From positions 248,001 through 312,000 of the forward strand of contig NZ_JAAMQU010000002.1 of NCBI RefSeq assembly GCF_013522925.1: a stretch of 64,000 nucleotides of DNA, given 5' to 3'. A model generated the notes under the pieces. The model worked only from the letters and a program-made list of their open reading frames with translations, was not told the DNA's origin and ran no database searches. This DNA comes from Pseudomonas japonica (GTDB lineage: Bacteria > Pseudomonadota > Gammaproteobacteria > Pseudomonadales > Pseudomonadaceae). Positions 54,190 to 62,346 of this stretch are shown here, in pieces. A program made the translations under genes and the position numbers. Every line of letters begins with the position of its first letter. Within the stretch, counting starts at the first letter, position 1.

Positions 54190-54495
54190 TCAGGCACAAG
54201 CCACTAACTGCGCAACTTGTCGACAAATCATCTCTCCGCTTTCAATCTCCGCCACGCGTAAGTCGTAGCTGGCCTGCAGGTTTACCCAGAATTCTGGCGT
54301 TGTACCCAGGCAGCGGGAAAGCCGCAGAGCTGTATCGGCTGAGATGCCCCGCCGTTCGCGAGCTATGTCATTCACAGTGGGTGCCGAGACACCGAGCGCA
54401 CGAGCCAATGCCGAAGCGGAAAGCCCCATGGGCACCATGAATTCTTCTCGGAGGATTTCGCCCGGGTGAATAGGGCGCATGCCATTCTTGAACAT
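54190..54495 (-). CDS. higA: HigA-family antitoxin (XRE helix-turn-helix)
   Basis: A 101-residue protein with the HigA start RPIHPGEILREEFMVPMGLS and a helix-turn-helix (SASALARALGVSAPTVNDIARERRGISADTALRLSRCLG, described in parts). HigA neutralises the toxin and represses the operon. The start at 54495 (FKNGMRP) follows GAGG by 6 bases; ATG at 54480 is also possible. It is 7 bases after the toxin gene, in the usual higBA order (toxin first). Confidence 0.9.
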   Translation of the reverse strand: MFKNGMRPIHPGEILREEFMVPMGLSASALARALGVSAPTVNDIARERRGISADTALRLSRCLGTTPEFWVNLQASYDLRVAEIESGEMICRQVAQLVACA

Positions 54496-54502
54496 AAAAA
54501 CC

Positions 54503-54781
54503 TCAGTGATAATCCACAATTTCCACGTTAGCCGGGCCATTTTCGGTCCACACAAAGCATACGCGCCATTGGTCATTGATACGTATGCTGTGCTGCCCCT
54601 CGCGGTTTCCGCGCAATGCCTCCAACCGATTGCCTGGTGGCGCCCGGAGATCAACCAGTTGTGAAGCAGCGGCTACCATTTGAAGCTTGCGCGTGGCGAC
54701 ATTGGCGATTCCTGACCACTGCGAGGTACGTCCGGTGACGAACAGTACCTCGGTGTCCTTGCAGTTAAAGCTGACAATCAT
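54503..54781 (-). CDS. higB: HigB-family toxin (RelE-superfamily mRNA interferase)
   Basis: A 92-residue RelE/HigB toxin that cleaves mRNA on the ribosome. Features are LQMVAAASQLVDLRAPPGNRLEALRGNREGQHSIRIND, QWRVCFVW and the catalytic-region basic residues in the C-terminal half. It starts at 54781, with only weak ribosome-site matching, common for toxins. The operon promoter has an inverted repeat at 54800-54816. Local base composition looks less GC-rich than neighbours. Confidence 0.9.
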   Translation of the reverse strand: MIVSFNCKDTEVLFVTGRTSQWSGIANVATRKLQMVAAASQLVDLRAPPGNRLEALRGNREGQHSIRINDQWRVCFVWTENGPANVEIVDYH

Positions 54782-54799
54782 CGTTTTGACGCTTAACCC

Positions 54800-54816
54800 T
54801 TAACGTTAGGCGTTAA
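54800..54816. promoter_or_regulatory. higBA operator (TTAACG-N5-CGTTAA)
   Basis: TTAACG at 54800-54805 and CGTTAA at 54811-54816 form a perfect 6-bp dyad, 19 bases before the toxin start. A nearby TATATT on the operon strand can act as -10. Repression by the HigA helix-turn-helix is the usual mechanism. Confidence 0.7.
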
Positions 54817-54871
54817 TATACCCCGCGCGACCGGATTTGCAAACGACAGATCAGCTAAGCACATAGGCATG

Positions 54872-54929
54872 CAAACAAAAACCCCGAGGGTGGGCTGGCC
54901 ACCGCTCGGGGTTTTGTTTTTTTCAGGCC
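54872..54929. repeat. 58-bp direct repeat copy B (terminator of the DUF3309 gene)
   Basis: It matches copy A in 57 of 58 bases, begins 752 bases downstream of it and lies just past the DUF3309 stop codon. The pair encloses the higBA module precisely. Confidence 0.9.
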
Positions 54930-54942
54930 AGGCCTGAGCGGG

Positions 54943-55095
54943 CTATATCTTCCCGAGCAGCACAAGGATCAGCAGGATGATCAGCACGGTACCGATGATA
55001 CCGGACGGCCCGTAACCCCAGCTGCGCGAGTGGGGGAAGACGGGTAGACCACCGATCAGCAGCAGAATCAGAATGATGATGAGTATGGTGCCCAT
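54943..55095 (-). CDS. DUF3309 small hydrophobic protein
   Basis: A 50-residue protein with two closely spaced hydrophobic stretches (GTILIIILILLLIGGLPVF and GIIGTVLIILLILVLLGKI) around the SRSWGYGPS turn, matching DUF3309. The function is unknown; these proteins are often stress-linked. AGGAAA lies about 7-8 bases upstream of ATG at 55095. A longer frame carries no family sequence. Confidence 0.88.
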   Translation of the reverse strand: MGTILIIILILLLIGGLPVFPHSRSWGYGPSGIIGTVLIILLILVLLGKI

Positions 55096-55299
55096 GGCGG
55101 ATTTCCTTTTTTTGGACCCTGTGCGGCAGCTGCCGCGGTTGGGGCGGGGCATTTGCCTTCCGCTTGTTAGTACGATCCTGAAGCGCGCAAAAAGTTTGAA
55201 ATACCGCCAAGCCGGTCCCGGCATTCAGCGCGCTGATGATTCTTATACAGTAGCAGGGGCGCGGCTAGGCTTGCTCCAATTGCAGCCAGGAGATGCAGC

Positions 55300-56106
55300 A
55301 TGAGCAACCGCATGATGGTGACCGGCGCCGGGTCTGGGCTGGGCCGCGAAATCGCCCAGCGTTGGGCGCGAGAGGGATGGCAGCTGGCCCTGTGTGACCT
55401 GGATGAACGCCGGCTCGAAGAAACTCTGCGCCTGGTGCGGGCCGAAGGCGGTGACGGTTTCATCCGCCGCTGCGATGTGCGCGACTATAGCCAGCTGAGC
55501 GCCTTTGCCGAAGCCTGCGAGGCGCAACTGGGCGGGATCGACGTGCTGGTGAACAACGCCGGGGTCGCATCCGGCGGGTTCTTCGAGGAGTTGTCGCTGG
55601 AAGACTGGGACTGGCAGCTCTCGGTCAACCTGATGGGGGTGGTGAAGGGCTGCAAGGCGTTTCTGCCGCTGATCCTGCGCAGTCAGGGGCGGATCATCAA
55701 CGTGGCGTCCATGGCCGCGCTGATGCAGGGCCCGGGGATGAGCAACTACAACGTGGCCAAGGCCGGCGTGGTGGCGCTGTCCGAAAGCCTGAGGGTGGAA
55801 CTGCGCGGCCAGGGGGTGAAGGTCCACGTGCTGTGCCCGTCGTTCTTCCAGACCAACCTGCTCGATTCCTTCCGCGGCCCTACGCCGGAAATGAAAGCCG
55901 CCGTGGGCAAGCTGCTGGAAGGCTCGCCTATCAGCGCTGCCGACATCGCCGAATACCTCTATCAGCAGGTGGCCGAGGGCGCATTCATGATCCTGCCCCA
56001 TGAAGCGGGCCGCGAAGCCTGGGCCGGTAAATGCCGGAACCCGGAGCCACTGTATGCCGAGATGGCGCACATGGCGGACCGGATGAGGGCCAAGGCCCGC
56101 GGTTGA
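55300..56106 (+). CDS. Short-chain dehydrogenase/reductase (SDR)
   Basis: A 268-residue classical SDR with NAD(P) loop [12 protein letters not shown] motif, catalytic Ser in [12 protein letters not shown] and the YxxxK pair in YNVAK. Acidic CDLDERR after beta-2 suggests preference for NAD, but this is not certain. Substrate unknown. AGGAG is 7 bases before the ATG. YnfA follows after 37 bases. Confidence 0.88.
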   Translation: MSNRMMVTGAGSGLGREIAQRWAREGWQLALCDLDERRLEETLRLVRAEGGDGFIRRCDVRDYSQLSAFAEACEAQLGGIDVLVNNAGVASGGFFEELSLEDWDWQLSVNLMGVVKGCKAFLPLILRSQGRIINVASMAALMQGPGMSNYNVAKAGVVALSESLRVELRGQGVKVHVLCPSFFQTNLLDSFRGPTPEMKAAVGKLLEGSPISAADIAEYLYQQVAEGAFMILPHEAGREAWAGKCRNPEPLYAEMAHMADRMRAKARG

Positions 56107-56143
56107 CGTATGCTGGCGGCTTCGCTCATTGACGGGGGCTGCT

Positions 56144-56473
56144 GTGCTCAATTACCTGTGGTTTGCCTTGGCGGCGGTGTTCGAGATCGCCGGTTGCTAT
56201 GGTTTTTATCTGTGGCTGCGGCTAGGGAATAGCCCTGCCTGGGCCGTTGCCGGGTTGCTGAGCCTTACCTGCTTCGCGCTGCTGCTCACCCGCGTGGAGG
56301 CGGCCTATGCCGGCCGTGCCTACGCGGCATACGGCGGCGTGTACATCGCCACCTCGCTGGGCTGGCTGGCGTTCGTGGAGCGAAGCCGGCCGCTGCTCAG
56401 TGATTGGGTAGGGGTGGGCATCTGCCTGCTGGGTGCGAGCCTGGTGCTGTTCGGGCCCAGGTTTTCTTCCTGA
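56144..56473 (+). CDS. YnfA-family (UPF0060) small membrane protein
   Basis: A 109-residue protein of four membrane helices with YnfA signatures [39 protein letters not shown] and [11 protein letters not shown]. YnfA is distantly related to small multidrug-resistance exporters; a drug-efflux role is proposed in some bacteria only. The start is GTG at 56144 with GGGGG 7 bases upstream, instead of an in-frame TTG five codons earlier. Confidence 0.88.
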   Translation: MLNYLWFALAAVFEIAGCYGFYLWLRLGNSPAWAVAGLLSLTCFALLLTRVEAAYAGRAYAAYGGVYIATSLGWLAFVERSRPLLSDWVGVGICLLGASLVLFGPRFSS

Positions 56474-56518
56474 CATCCAATAGGAAGCATCTGTCTTGAG
56501 CAGTTTGCTTAACCCCCT

Positions 56519-56570
56519 ATTCGCGAGTTCCGCCTTCGGCTACACCCGGCTCCTACTGGGTTCATCCTGA
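56519..56570 (+). repeat. REP-like element (family of 18370-18420)
   Basis: ATTCGCGAG, CGCCTTCGGCT, GGCTCCTAC and GGGTTCATCCTGA are in the same order as in the minus-strand copy at 18370-18420. Confidence 0.68.
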
Positions 56571-56593
56571 TATGCTGAGGGAGCTTGTACCTC

Positions 56594-56625
56594 TGTGGGA
56601 AGTGGCGGGGCCGGCCACCCGGCGG
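56594..56625. repeat. REP-like element, GCGGGGCCGGCC family
   Basis: TGTGGGAAGTGGCGGGGCCGG followed by CCACCCGGCGG shares the GTGGCGGGGCCGGCCA core with the elements at 6069 and 15511, but lacks the AAACCCGGGAA tail. Confidence 0.55.
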
Positions 56626-56791
56626 AGCTCGCGAATGTTAGTGACAGGTACAGAACGTGCACGGATTTGCACGGAATGTTGTAGGAAAGAGTCCAATTTT
56701 CGCTCCAGAGCGCGTATTCATCCCTTGGCGCGTTGAAACGCCCGGCAATCCAAGGCAGGCTCCGGTTTCCACCCATGAAAGGACGCATACC

Positions 56792-56986
56792 ATGCTTGTA
56801 CTGACCCGAGCCGCCGGTGAGGAAATCATTATCGGCGATGACATCCGCATCAAGATCCTGTCGTCCACTGGCGGCCAAGTGAGGCTGGGTATCGCCGCGC
56901 CGCGCTCCGTGGAGGTTCACCGGGCCGAGATCTACAAGCGGTTAGTGCTCGAGCGCAACGAGCGCCTGGCCGCTGCCGGGCGCTGA
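56792..56986 (+). CDS. csrA: CsrA/RsmA-family RNA-binding regulator (divergent paralogue)
   Basis: A 64-residue CsrA-type protein. The RNA-contact residues Leu4 and Arg6 (LVLTR), Gly9, Arg31 and Arg44 (VHRAEIY) are retained. Unlike canonical RsmA (LTRRVGETLMIGDD), it has [20 protein letters not shown] and a longer helical tail ([15 protein letters not shown]). It likely binds GGA hairpins in leaders and may compete with RsmA/RsmE. AAAGGA is 8-9 bases before ATG. It is followed by YheU, convergent, 6 bases away. Confidence 0.88.
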   Translation: MLVLTRAAGEEIIIGDDIRIKILSSTGGQVRLGIAAPRSVEVHRAEIYKRLVLERNERLAAAGR

Positions 56987-56992
56987 GGCCGG

Positions 56993-57223
56993 TCAATCCT
57001 CCAGCAATTCCTTGGGGATATCGTGGCGCGCCAACAGCTGGCACTGCTGGCTGTCGGCATCGAACAGGATGAACGCCTGGCCCTTGGCCAAGGCTTGGCG
57101 AACCCGCAGCACGCGGGTTTGCAGAGGGGTTTCGTCGCCGTTATCGGTCCCGTCCCGGGTCACGAAGTCTTCGATCAGCCGATTCAGGGTGTCCGGAGCG
57201 AGTTGGTCGTAAGGAATCAGCAC
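56993..57223 (-). CDS. YheU-family protein (UPF0270)
   Basis: A 76-residue protein with the YheU pattern LIPYDQLAPDTLNRLIEDFVTRDGT, then VRQALAKGQAFILFDADSQQCQLL. The function is unknown. The gene is convergent with csrA and stands alone. The start at 57223 is the only in-frame ATG. Confidence 0.9.
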   Translation of the reverse strand: MLIPYDQLAPDTLNRLIEDFVTRDGTDNGDETPLQTRVLRVRQALAKGQAFILFDADSQQCQLLARHDIPKELLED

Positions 57224-57310
57224 AGCATTGCACCGTTGAAAATGATGGTGCCTAGCTTACCGCAACCGCCAGGCGCCATCGCGTTGTAACGACCGCTGTC
57301 CGTTGAGCAG

Positions 57311-58486
57311 TCACTTGCCGATGATTTCGTCCACGGCCGGCACGCGGGTGTCATTCGCCATATGGGCCTCATGTTCGATCTGCTTGCTGAACTTGGTCAG
57401 CGAGGCATTCGCCGGGTCGGCATCACTGGCAAACACGGGCGGGCTGAGGATATAAGCGGCGAGCAGGCGGCTGAGCCCGGCCAGGCTGTCGATATGGGTA
57501 CGCTCGTAGCCATGGGTGGCATCACAGCCAAAGGCCAACAGGGCCGCGCGAACGTCATGGCCAGCGGTGACCGCCGAGTGGGCATCGCTGTAGTAGTAGC
57601 GGAAAAGGTCACGGCGTACCGGCAGCGCGTGGTCCTGCGCCAGGCGCAACAGGTGGCGCGACAGGTGATAGTCATAGGGGCCGCTGGAATCCTGCATGGC
57701 CACGCTCACCGCGTGCTCGCTCGAATGCTGGCCCGGCGCGACCGGCGCAATATCGACTCCCACGAATTCGCTCACGTCCCACGGCAGTGCTCCTGCCGCG
57801 CCGGAGCCTGTTTCCTCAGTGATGGTGAATATCGGATGGCAGTCGATCTGCGGTTCTACCCCGCTGTCCACGATCGCCTTCAATGCCGCCAGCACCGCAG
57901 CCACGCCAGCCTTGTCATCCAGATGGCGCGCACTGATGTGGCCGCTGTCAGTGAACTCCGGCAGCGGGTCGAACGCCACGAAGTCGCCGATGTTCACGCC
58001 CAGCGCCTCGGCATCTGCGCGGGTGGCGGAGTACGCGTCCAGGCGTAGCTCCACATGGTCCCAGGTGATCGGCATCTGGTCGATGGCGGTATTGAAAGCG
58101 TGCCCGGAAGCCATCAAGGGCAACACGCTGCCGCGCACGATCCCGTTGTCGGTGAATACGCTCACCCGGCTGCCTTCGGCGAACCGGCTGGACCAGCAGC
58201 CTACCGGCGCAAGGCCCAGGCGGCCGTTGTCCTGGATCACCCGCACGATGGCCCCTATGGTGTCCAAGTGGGAGGAAATGGCCCGGTCGGGCGAGCTGTG
58301 CTTGCCCTTGAGGGTGGCGCGCAGGGTGCCGCGGCGGGTGAGTTCGTACGGAATACCCAGCCCCTCGAGGCACTCGGCAACGTAACGCACGATGGTGTCG
58401 GTGAAGCCGGTGGGGCTGGGAATCGCCAGCATTTCCAGCAGCACTTTGCGCAGATAATTCATATCCGGTTCGGGGATTTTCGACAT
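57311..58486 (-). CDS. M42-family peptidase of the NAGGN osmoprotectant system
   Basis: A 391-residue M42 metallo-aminopeptidase-like protein. Metal and catalytic residues are in SSHLDTIGAI, HLDDKAGVAA, TEETGSGAAG and GVDIAPV. Its constant place after asnO and ngg in osmoprotectant NAGGN clusters suggests it degrades or trims the dipeptide, but its substrate is not established. AGGAG is 10 bases before the ATG at 58486. Reading further upstream would intrude on the ngg end with non-family sequence. Confidence 0.88.
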   Translation of the reverse strand: MSKIPEPDMNYLRKVLLEMLAIPSPTGFTDTIVRYVAECLEGLGIPYELTRRGTLRATLKGKHSSPDRAISSHLDTIGAIVRVIQDNGRLGLAPVGCWSSRFAEGSRVSVFTDNGIVRGSVLPLMASGHAFNTAIDQMPITWDHVELRLDAYSATRADAEALGVNIGDFVAFDPLPEFTDSGHISARHLDDKAGVAAVLAALKAIVDSGVEPQIDCHPIFTITEETGSGAAGALPWDVSEFVGVDIAPVAPGQHSSEHAVSVAMQDSSGPYDYHLSRHLLRLAQDHALPVRRDLFRYYYSDAHSAVTAGHDVRAALLAFGCDATHGYERTHIDSLAGLSRLLAAYILSPPVFASDADPANASLTKFSKQIEHEAHMANDTRVPAVDEIIGK

Positions 58487-58580
58487 CTGTTCTCTCCTCG
58501 GAGGATACGCAAGGGCCGCTTGCAGGCCTTGGCGGGCGCTGCAAGGGCAAGGTGGCGCCCGCAGCCACGGGCGCGCGTCG

Positions 58581-60326
58581 TCAGCGCGCAGGCTGTATAT
58601 GTGGGAACAGCAAATCCACGAAGCGTTCCGCGGTAGGGCGGGGCTCATGGTTGGCCAGGCCAACCCGCTCATTGGCCTCGATGAACACATACTCAGGCTG
58701 ATCGGCGGCCGGCACCAGCAGGTCCAGGCCCACCACAGGGATGTCCAGGGCGCGCGCCGCATTGATTGCCGCCTCGCGAAGCACTGGGTGAAGGATGTCA
58801 GTCACATCCTCCAGGTGCCCGCCGGTATGCAGGTTGGCTGTCTTGCGCACCGCCAAGGTTTCGCCCTTGGGCAACACGCTGGTGTACTCATACCCGGCGG
58901 CCTGGACGGTGCGCTCGGTCTCCCGGTCCAGCGGAATCCGACTTTCTCCGCCTGTGGCAGCCTGTCGGCGGCGGCTTTGCGCTTCGATCAGCTCGCGGAT
59001 GTTGTGCTGACCGTCGCCGACGATCTGGGCAGGGCGCCGGATCGCGGCGGCGACCACATCAAAGCCGATCACCACAATGCGCAGGTCGGCGCCTTCATGG
59101 AAGCTCTCCAGCAACACGTGACTGTCGAACTGGCGGGCAGCCTCGATAGCGGCCTGCACATCTTCGAGGGTGCGCAGGTCCACCGCCACGCCCATGCCTT
59201 GCTCGCCATCGAGCGGCTTGACCACAATGCGGCCGTGCTCTTCGAGGAAGTCCTGGTTGTCGTCCGCGCTGCCGGCCAGTTGTTGCGCGGGCAATGACAG
59301 GCCCGCCGCCGCCAGCACCTTGTGGGTGAGGCTCTTGTCCTGGCACAGCATCACGCTGATAGAACTGGTGAGGTCGGAAAGGGACTCTCGGCAACGAATC
59401 CGCCGGCCGCCATGGCTGAGGGTGAACAGCCCATGCTCGGCATCGTCCACATGTACATCGATACCGCGGCGGTAAGCCTCGTCGACGATGATGCGCGCAT
59501 AGGGGTTCAGGTCCGCAGCCGGCCCCGGGCCTAAAAACAGCTTCTGATTGATGCTGTTCTTGCACTTCACCGCGAAGGTAGGCAGCGTGCGGAAGCCCAG
59601 TTTGGCGTAGAGGTTCTTGGCCAGGCGGTTATCGTGCATCACCGACAGGTCCATGAAATTCAGGCCCCGGCCCATGAAGTGCTCTACCAGGTGGCGCACC
59701 AGCACTTCGCCCACGCCAGGGCGGGTGCAGCGGGGGTCTACGGCCAGGCACCACAGGCTGCTGCCGCCTTCCGGGTCCTGGAAAGCGGTGCGATGGTTCA
59801 GGCCCATCACACTGCCGATCACGCTGCCGTCGGTTTCATCCTCGGCCAGCCAGTACACCGGCCCGCCCTGGTGGCGGGGCGTGAGCAGCGCCGGGTCCAC
59901 CGGCAGCATGCGGCGCTTGCGGTACAACTGGTTGATCGCTTCCCAGTCGTGCTCGGTGCAGGCGCGGCGGATGCGAAACCCACGAAACACCCGCTGCGCC
60001 GGGCGGTAATCGTTGAACCACAGCCGCAGGGTGTCGGACGGGTCGAGGAACAGCTGTTGCGGGGCCTGGGCCAATACTTGCTGGGGCGCCGCCACGTACA
60101 GCGCGATGTCGCGTTCACCCGGGCGCTCTTGCAGCAGTTCGGTCGCCAGCTCCTGGGGCGACGGCCAGGTGTGCCCCATCAGCAAACGGCCCCAGCCGCA
60201 GTGCAAGGGGCGAGGGCTGTCGGCCAACGGCACGCCGTCTTCGGCACACATGGCCTGCAGGCGTTCATAGGACGGTGGCTGGCCGCGTTGCAGGCGCTGG
60301 CTGACGGAGTGTGGATGGGCTTTCAT
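58581..60326 (-). CDS. ngg: N-acetylglutaminylglutamine synthetase (GNAT plus ATP-grasp)
   Basis: A 581-residue two-domain enzyme that builds N-acetylglutaminylglutamine. The GNAT acetyltransferase domain (about 95-245) contains WCLAVDPRCTRPGVGEVLVRHLV (acetyl-CoA loop), and the ATP-grasp domain (about 265-578) contains HGRIVVKPLDGEQGMGVAVDL (ATP-binding Lys and Gly-rich loop) and YVFIEANERVGL. Acetylation of the first glutamine and peptide-bond formation are thus fused. The start is 3 bases after the asnO stop. Confidence 0.92.
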   Translation of the reverse strand: MKAHPHSVSQRLQRGQPPSYERLQAMCAEDGVPLADSPRPLHCGWGRLLMGHTWPSPQELATELLQERPGERDIALYVAAPQQVLAQAPQQLFLDPSDTLRLWFNDYRPAQRVFRGFRIRRACTEHDWEAINQLYRKRRMLPVDPALLTPRHQGGPVYWLAEDETDGSVIGSVMGLNHRTAFQDPEGGSSLWCLAVDPRCTRPGVGEVLVRHLVEHFMGRGLNFMDLSVMHDNRLAKNLYAKLGFRTLPTFAVKCKNSINQKLFLGPGPAADLNPYARIIVDEAYRRGIDVHVDDAEHGLFTLSHGGRRIRCRESLSDLTSSISVMLCQDKSLTHKVLAAAGLSLPAQQLAGSADDNQDFLEEHGRIVVKPLDGEQGMGVAVDLRTLEDVQAAIEAARQFDSHVLLESFHEGADLRIVVIGFDVVAAAIRRPAQIVGDGQHNIRELIEAQSRRRQAATGGESRIPLDRETERTVQAAGYEYTSVLPKGETLAVRKTANLHTGGHLEDVTDILHPVLREAAINAARALDIPVVGLDLLVPAADQPEYVFIEANERVGLANHEPRPTAERFVDLLFPHIQPAR

Positions 60327-60329
60327 AAC

Positions 60330-62102
60330 TTAGATTCCTTGTTCACTGAGCCACAGGTTCAGCGCCGCCAACTGCCACAACTTGGAACCGTGCAGTGGGG
60401 TCAACTGGCCGTGTGGGTCGGTCAGCAGGGCATCGATGCGGGTAGGGTTGAACAGGCCACGGTCGTGGCTGCTGTCCATCAGCAGGTCGCGCACCCAACC
60501 CAGGGTCGCGCCTTCCAGGTGCTTCAGGCCGGGCACCGGGAAGTAGCCCTTCTTGCGGTCGATCACTTCGCTGGGGATCACCCGCCGCGCGGCCTCCTTG
60601 AGTACGTGTTTGCCGCCGCCTGGCAGTTTGAACTGGCCAGGAATGCGCGCGGACAGCTCCACCAGCCGGTAATCAAGGAACGGCGTGCGTGCTTCCAGGC
60701 CCCAGGCCATGGTCATGTTGTCCACCCGCTTGACCGGGTCGTCCACCAGCATCACGGTGCTGTCCAGGCGCAGCGCCTTGTCCACGGCGGCATCGGCGCC
60801 CGGCATGGCGAAGTGCTCGCGAACGAAGTCACCCGCGGCGTCGTGGTCCAGGCGCCAGCGCGGCTGCACGGTGTCGGCGTACTCGGCGTAGTCGCGGTCG
60901 AAGAAGGCCTTGCGATACGCGGCATACGGGTCGCTGGCGCCATCTACTTGCGGGTACCAGTGATAGCCGGCGAACAGCTCATCCGCACCTTGGCCGCTCT
61001 GTACCACTTTGCAGTGTTTGGCGACCTCGCGAGACAACAGATAGAAGGCGATACAGTCGTGGCTTACCATCGGTTCGCTCATGGCGCGGAAGGCGGCCGG
61101 CAACTGATCGAGGATCTCCCCCTCGGCGATGCGCAGCTGATGATGCTTGGTGCCGTAATGGCGGGCGATCAGGTCCGAATATTCGAATTCGTTGCCCCGC
61201 TCGCCGCCCGCATCGTCAAAACCGATCGAGAAGGTGGAGAGGTCCTCCACGCCCACCTCGCGCAGCAGGCCAACCAGCATGCTGGAGTCCACGCCGCCGG
61301 AGAGCAGCACGCCGACGTCCACCGCGGCGCGCTGGCGGATGGCCACGGCTTCACGGGTGGCATCCAATACGCGGTCCACCCAGCCTTCAAGGTTCAGGCT
61401 GCTTTCTTCCGCCGAGGGGCCATAAGGCAGCGTCCACCACACCTTCTCCTCGGTGGTACCGTCGGCGTCAATCCGCATCCAGGTGGCCGCTGGCAACTTC
61501 TGCACATTGGCGAGAATGGTGCGAGGCGCGGGTACCACGGCATGGAAGTTCAGGTAGTGGTTGAGGCCGACCGGGTCCAGCATCGGGTCGATATCGCCGC
61601 CTTTGAGCAGGGCGGGCAGGGCGGAGGCGAAGCGCAAGCGGCTGCCGTTGCGGGTCAGGTATAACGGCTTCACACCCAGGCGGTCGCGGGCCAGGAACAG
61701 GCGCTGGTTGTCCCGCTCCCACACGGCGAAGGCGAACATGCCGTTGAGCTTGGGCAGCATGGCCTCGCCCCAGGCGTGATAGCCCTTGAGCAGCACCTCG
61801 GTGTCGCCGTCGGAGTAGAAGCTGTAGCCAAGCGCTTCCAGCTCTTTGCGCAGCTCTGGGTAGTTGTAGATGGCGCCGTTGAAGGCCAGCGCCAGGCCCA
61901 GCTGGCCGTCGACCATCGGCTGCGCGGAGCAGTCGGACAGGTCCATGATTTTCAGGCGACGGTGGCCGAAGGCAATCGGCCCCTGGCTATGAAAACCCCA
62001 CGCATCCGGGCCGCGCGGGGCGAGGTGGTGGGTGATGCGCTCAATGGCGCCGAGGTCGGCCGGCTGGCGGTCGAAACGAAACTCTCCTGCGATTCCACAC
62101 AT
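60330..62102 (-). CDS. asnO: N-acetylglutaminylglutamine amidotransferase (AsnO)
   Basis: A 590-residue asparagine-synthetase-like enzyme that amidates N-acetylglutaminylglutamine to the osmolyte NAGGN. Cys2 (MCGIAGEF) is the glutaminase nucleophile, with RGPDAWG, FNGAIYN and DTEVLL in the glutaminase domain. The synthetase domain (from about 215) has the ATP loop LLSGGVDSS. The gene opens the asnO-ngg-M42 operon. AAGG lies 10 bases before the start. In Pseudomonas NAGGN builds up under high osmolarity. Confidence 0.93.
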   Translation of the reverse strand: MCGIAGEFRFDRQPADLGAIERITHHLAPRGPDAWGFHSQGPIAFGHRRLKIMDLSDCSAQPMVDGQLGLALAFNGAIYNYPELRKELEALGYSFYSDGDTEVLLKGYHAWGEAMLPKLNGMFAFAVWERDNQRLFLARDRLGVKPLYLTRNGSRLRFASALPALLKGGDIDPMLDPVGLNHYLNFHAVVPAPRTILANVQKLPAATWMRIDADGTTEEKVWWTLPYGPSAEESSLNLEGWVDRVLDATREAVAIRQRAAVDVGVLLSGGVDSSMLVGLLREVGVEDLSTFSIGFDDAGGERGNEFEYSDLIARHYGTKHHQLRIAEGEILDQLPAAFRAMSEPMVSHDCIAFYLLSREVAKHCKVVQSGQGADELFAGYHWYPQVDGASDPYAAYRKAFFDRDYAEYADTVQPRWRLDHDAAGDFVREHFAMPGADAAVDKALRLDSTVMLVDDPVKRVDNMTMAWGLEARTPFLDYRLVELSARIPGQFKLPGGGKHVLKEAARRVIPSEVIDRKKGYFPVPGLKHLEGATLGWVRDLLMDSSHDRGLFNPTRIDALLTDPHGQLTPLHGSKLWQLAALNLWLSEQGI

Positions 62103-62304
62103 GTAGCTTGAACCTTTGCTATAGGTTTTCGCGCTACTGGGGACGTGCGGGCGATGCGCCTGGAAAACGAAAAATCAGACACAAGCCAGATCGCGCACGG
62201 CGTATTCAGCCAGTAGCGCAGGGGCCCTGCGGCGGCGTCACGCTGGCAGGGGCTTGGCTTGTTGGAGGGCCGGAGGCATCGGATCGTTCCGTTCGCCTTG
62301 CCCC

Positions 62305-62330
62305 TGTAGCAGCCGGCCTTGGCCGCGACG
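62305..62330. repeat. REP-like element, TGTAGCAGCC family
   Basis: TGTAGCAGCCGGCCTTGGCC then GCGACG is a typical copy of the family also seen at 100, 12260 and 32627. It lies between asnO and the EAL gene, just downstream of the latter's stop. Confidence 0.72.
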
Positions 62331-62346
62331 GGGTACTTAAGAACGG

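Larger units (their letters stand above)
56474..56791. other. 318-base gap with two REP-like elements and the csrA promoter region
   Basis: The gap holds the element at 56519-56570 (family of 18370-18420), a GCGGGGCCGGCC-type element at 56594-56625, and a GTGCACGGATTTGCACGG stretch (56656-56673) that forms a small dyad (GTGCA-N7-TGCAC). No ORF with a good ribosome site was found except csrA itself. Confidence 0.55.

Noticed and set aside
55180..55215. AAACTT-like -35 on the minus strand before DUF3309
   Set aside because: Only a partial match to an AlgU promoter and no acceptable -10; not enough to support a call.
59634..61664. A very long open frame on the plus strand opposite ngg and asnO
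   Set aside because: It mirrors two strongly supported genes on the other strand. GC-rich codon use makes long antisense frames common, and it has no ribosome site or recognisable motif.
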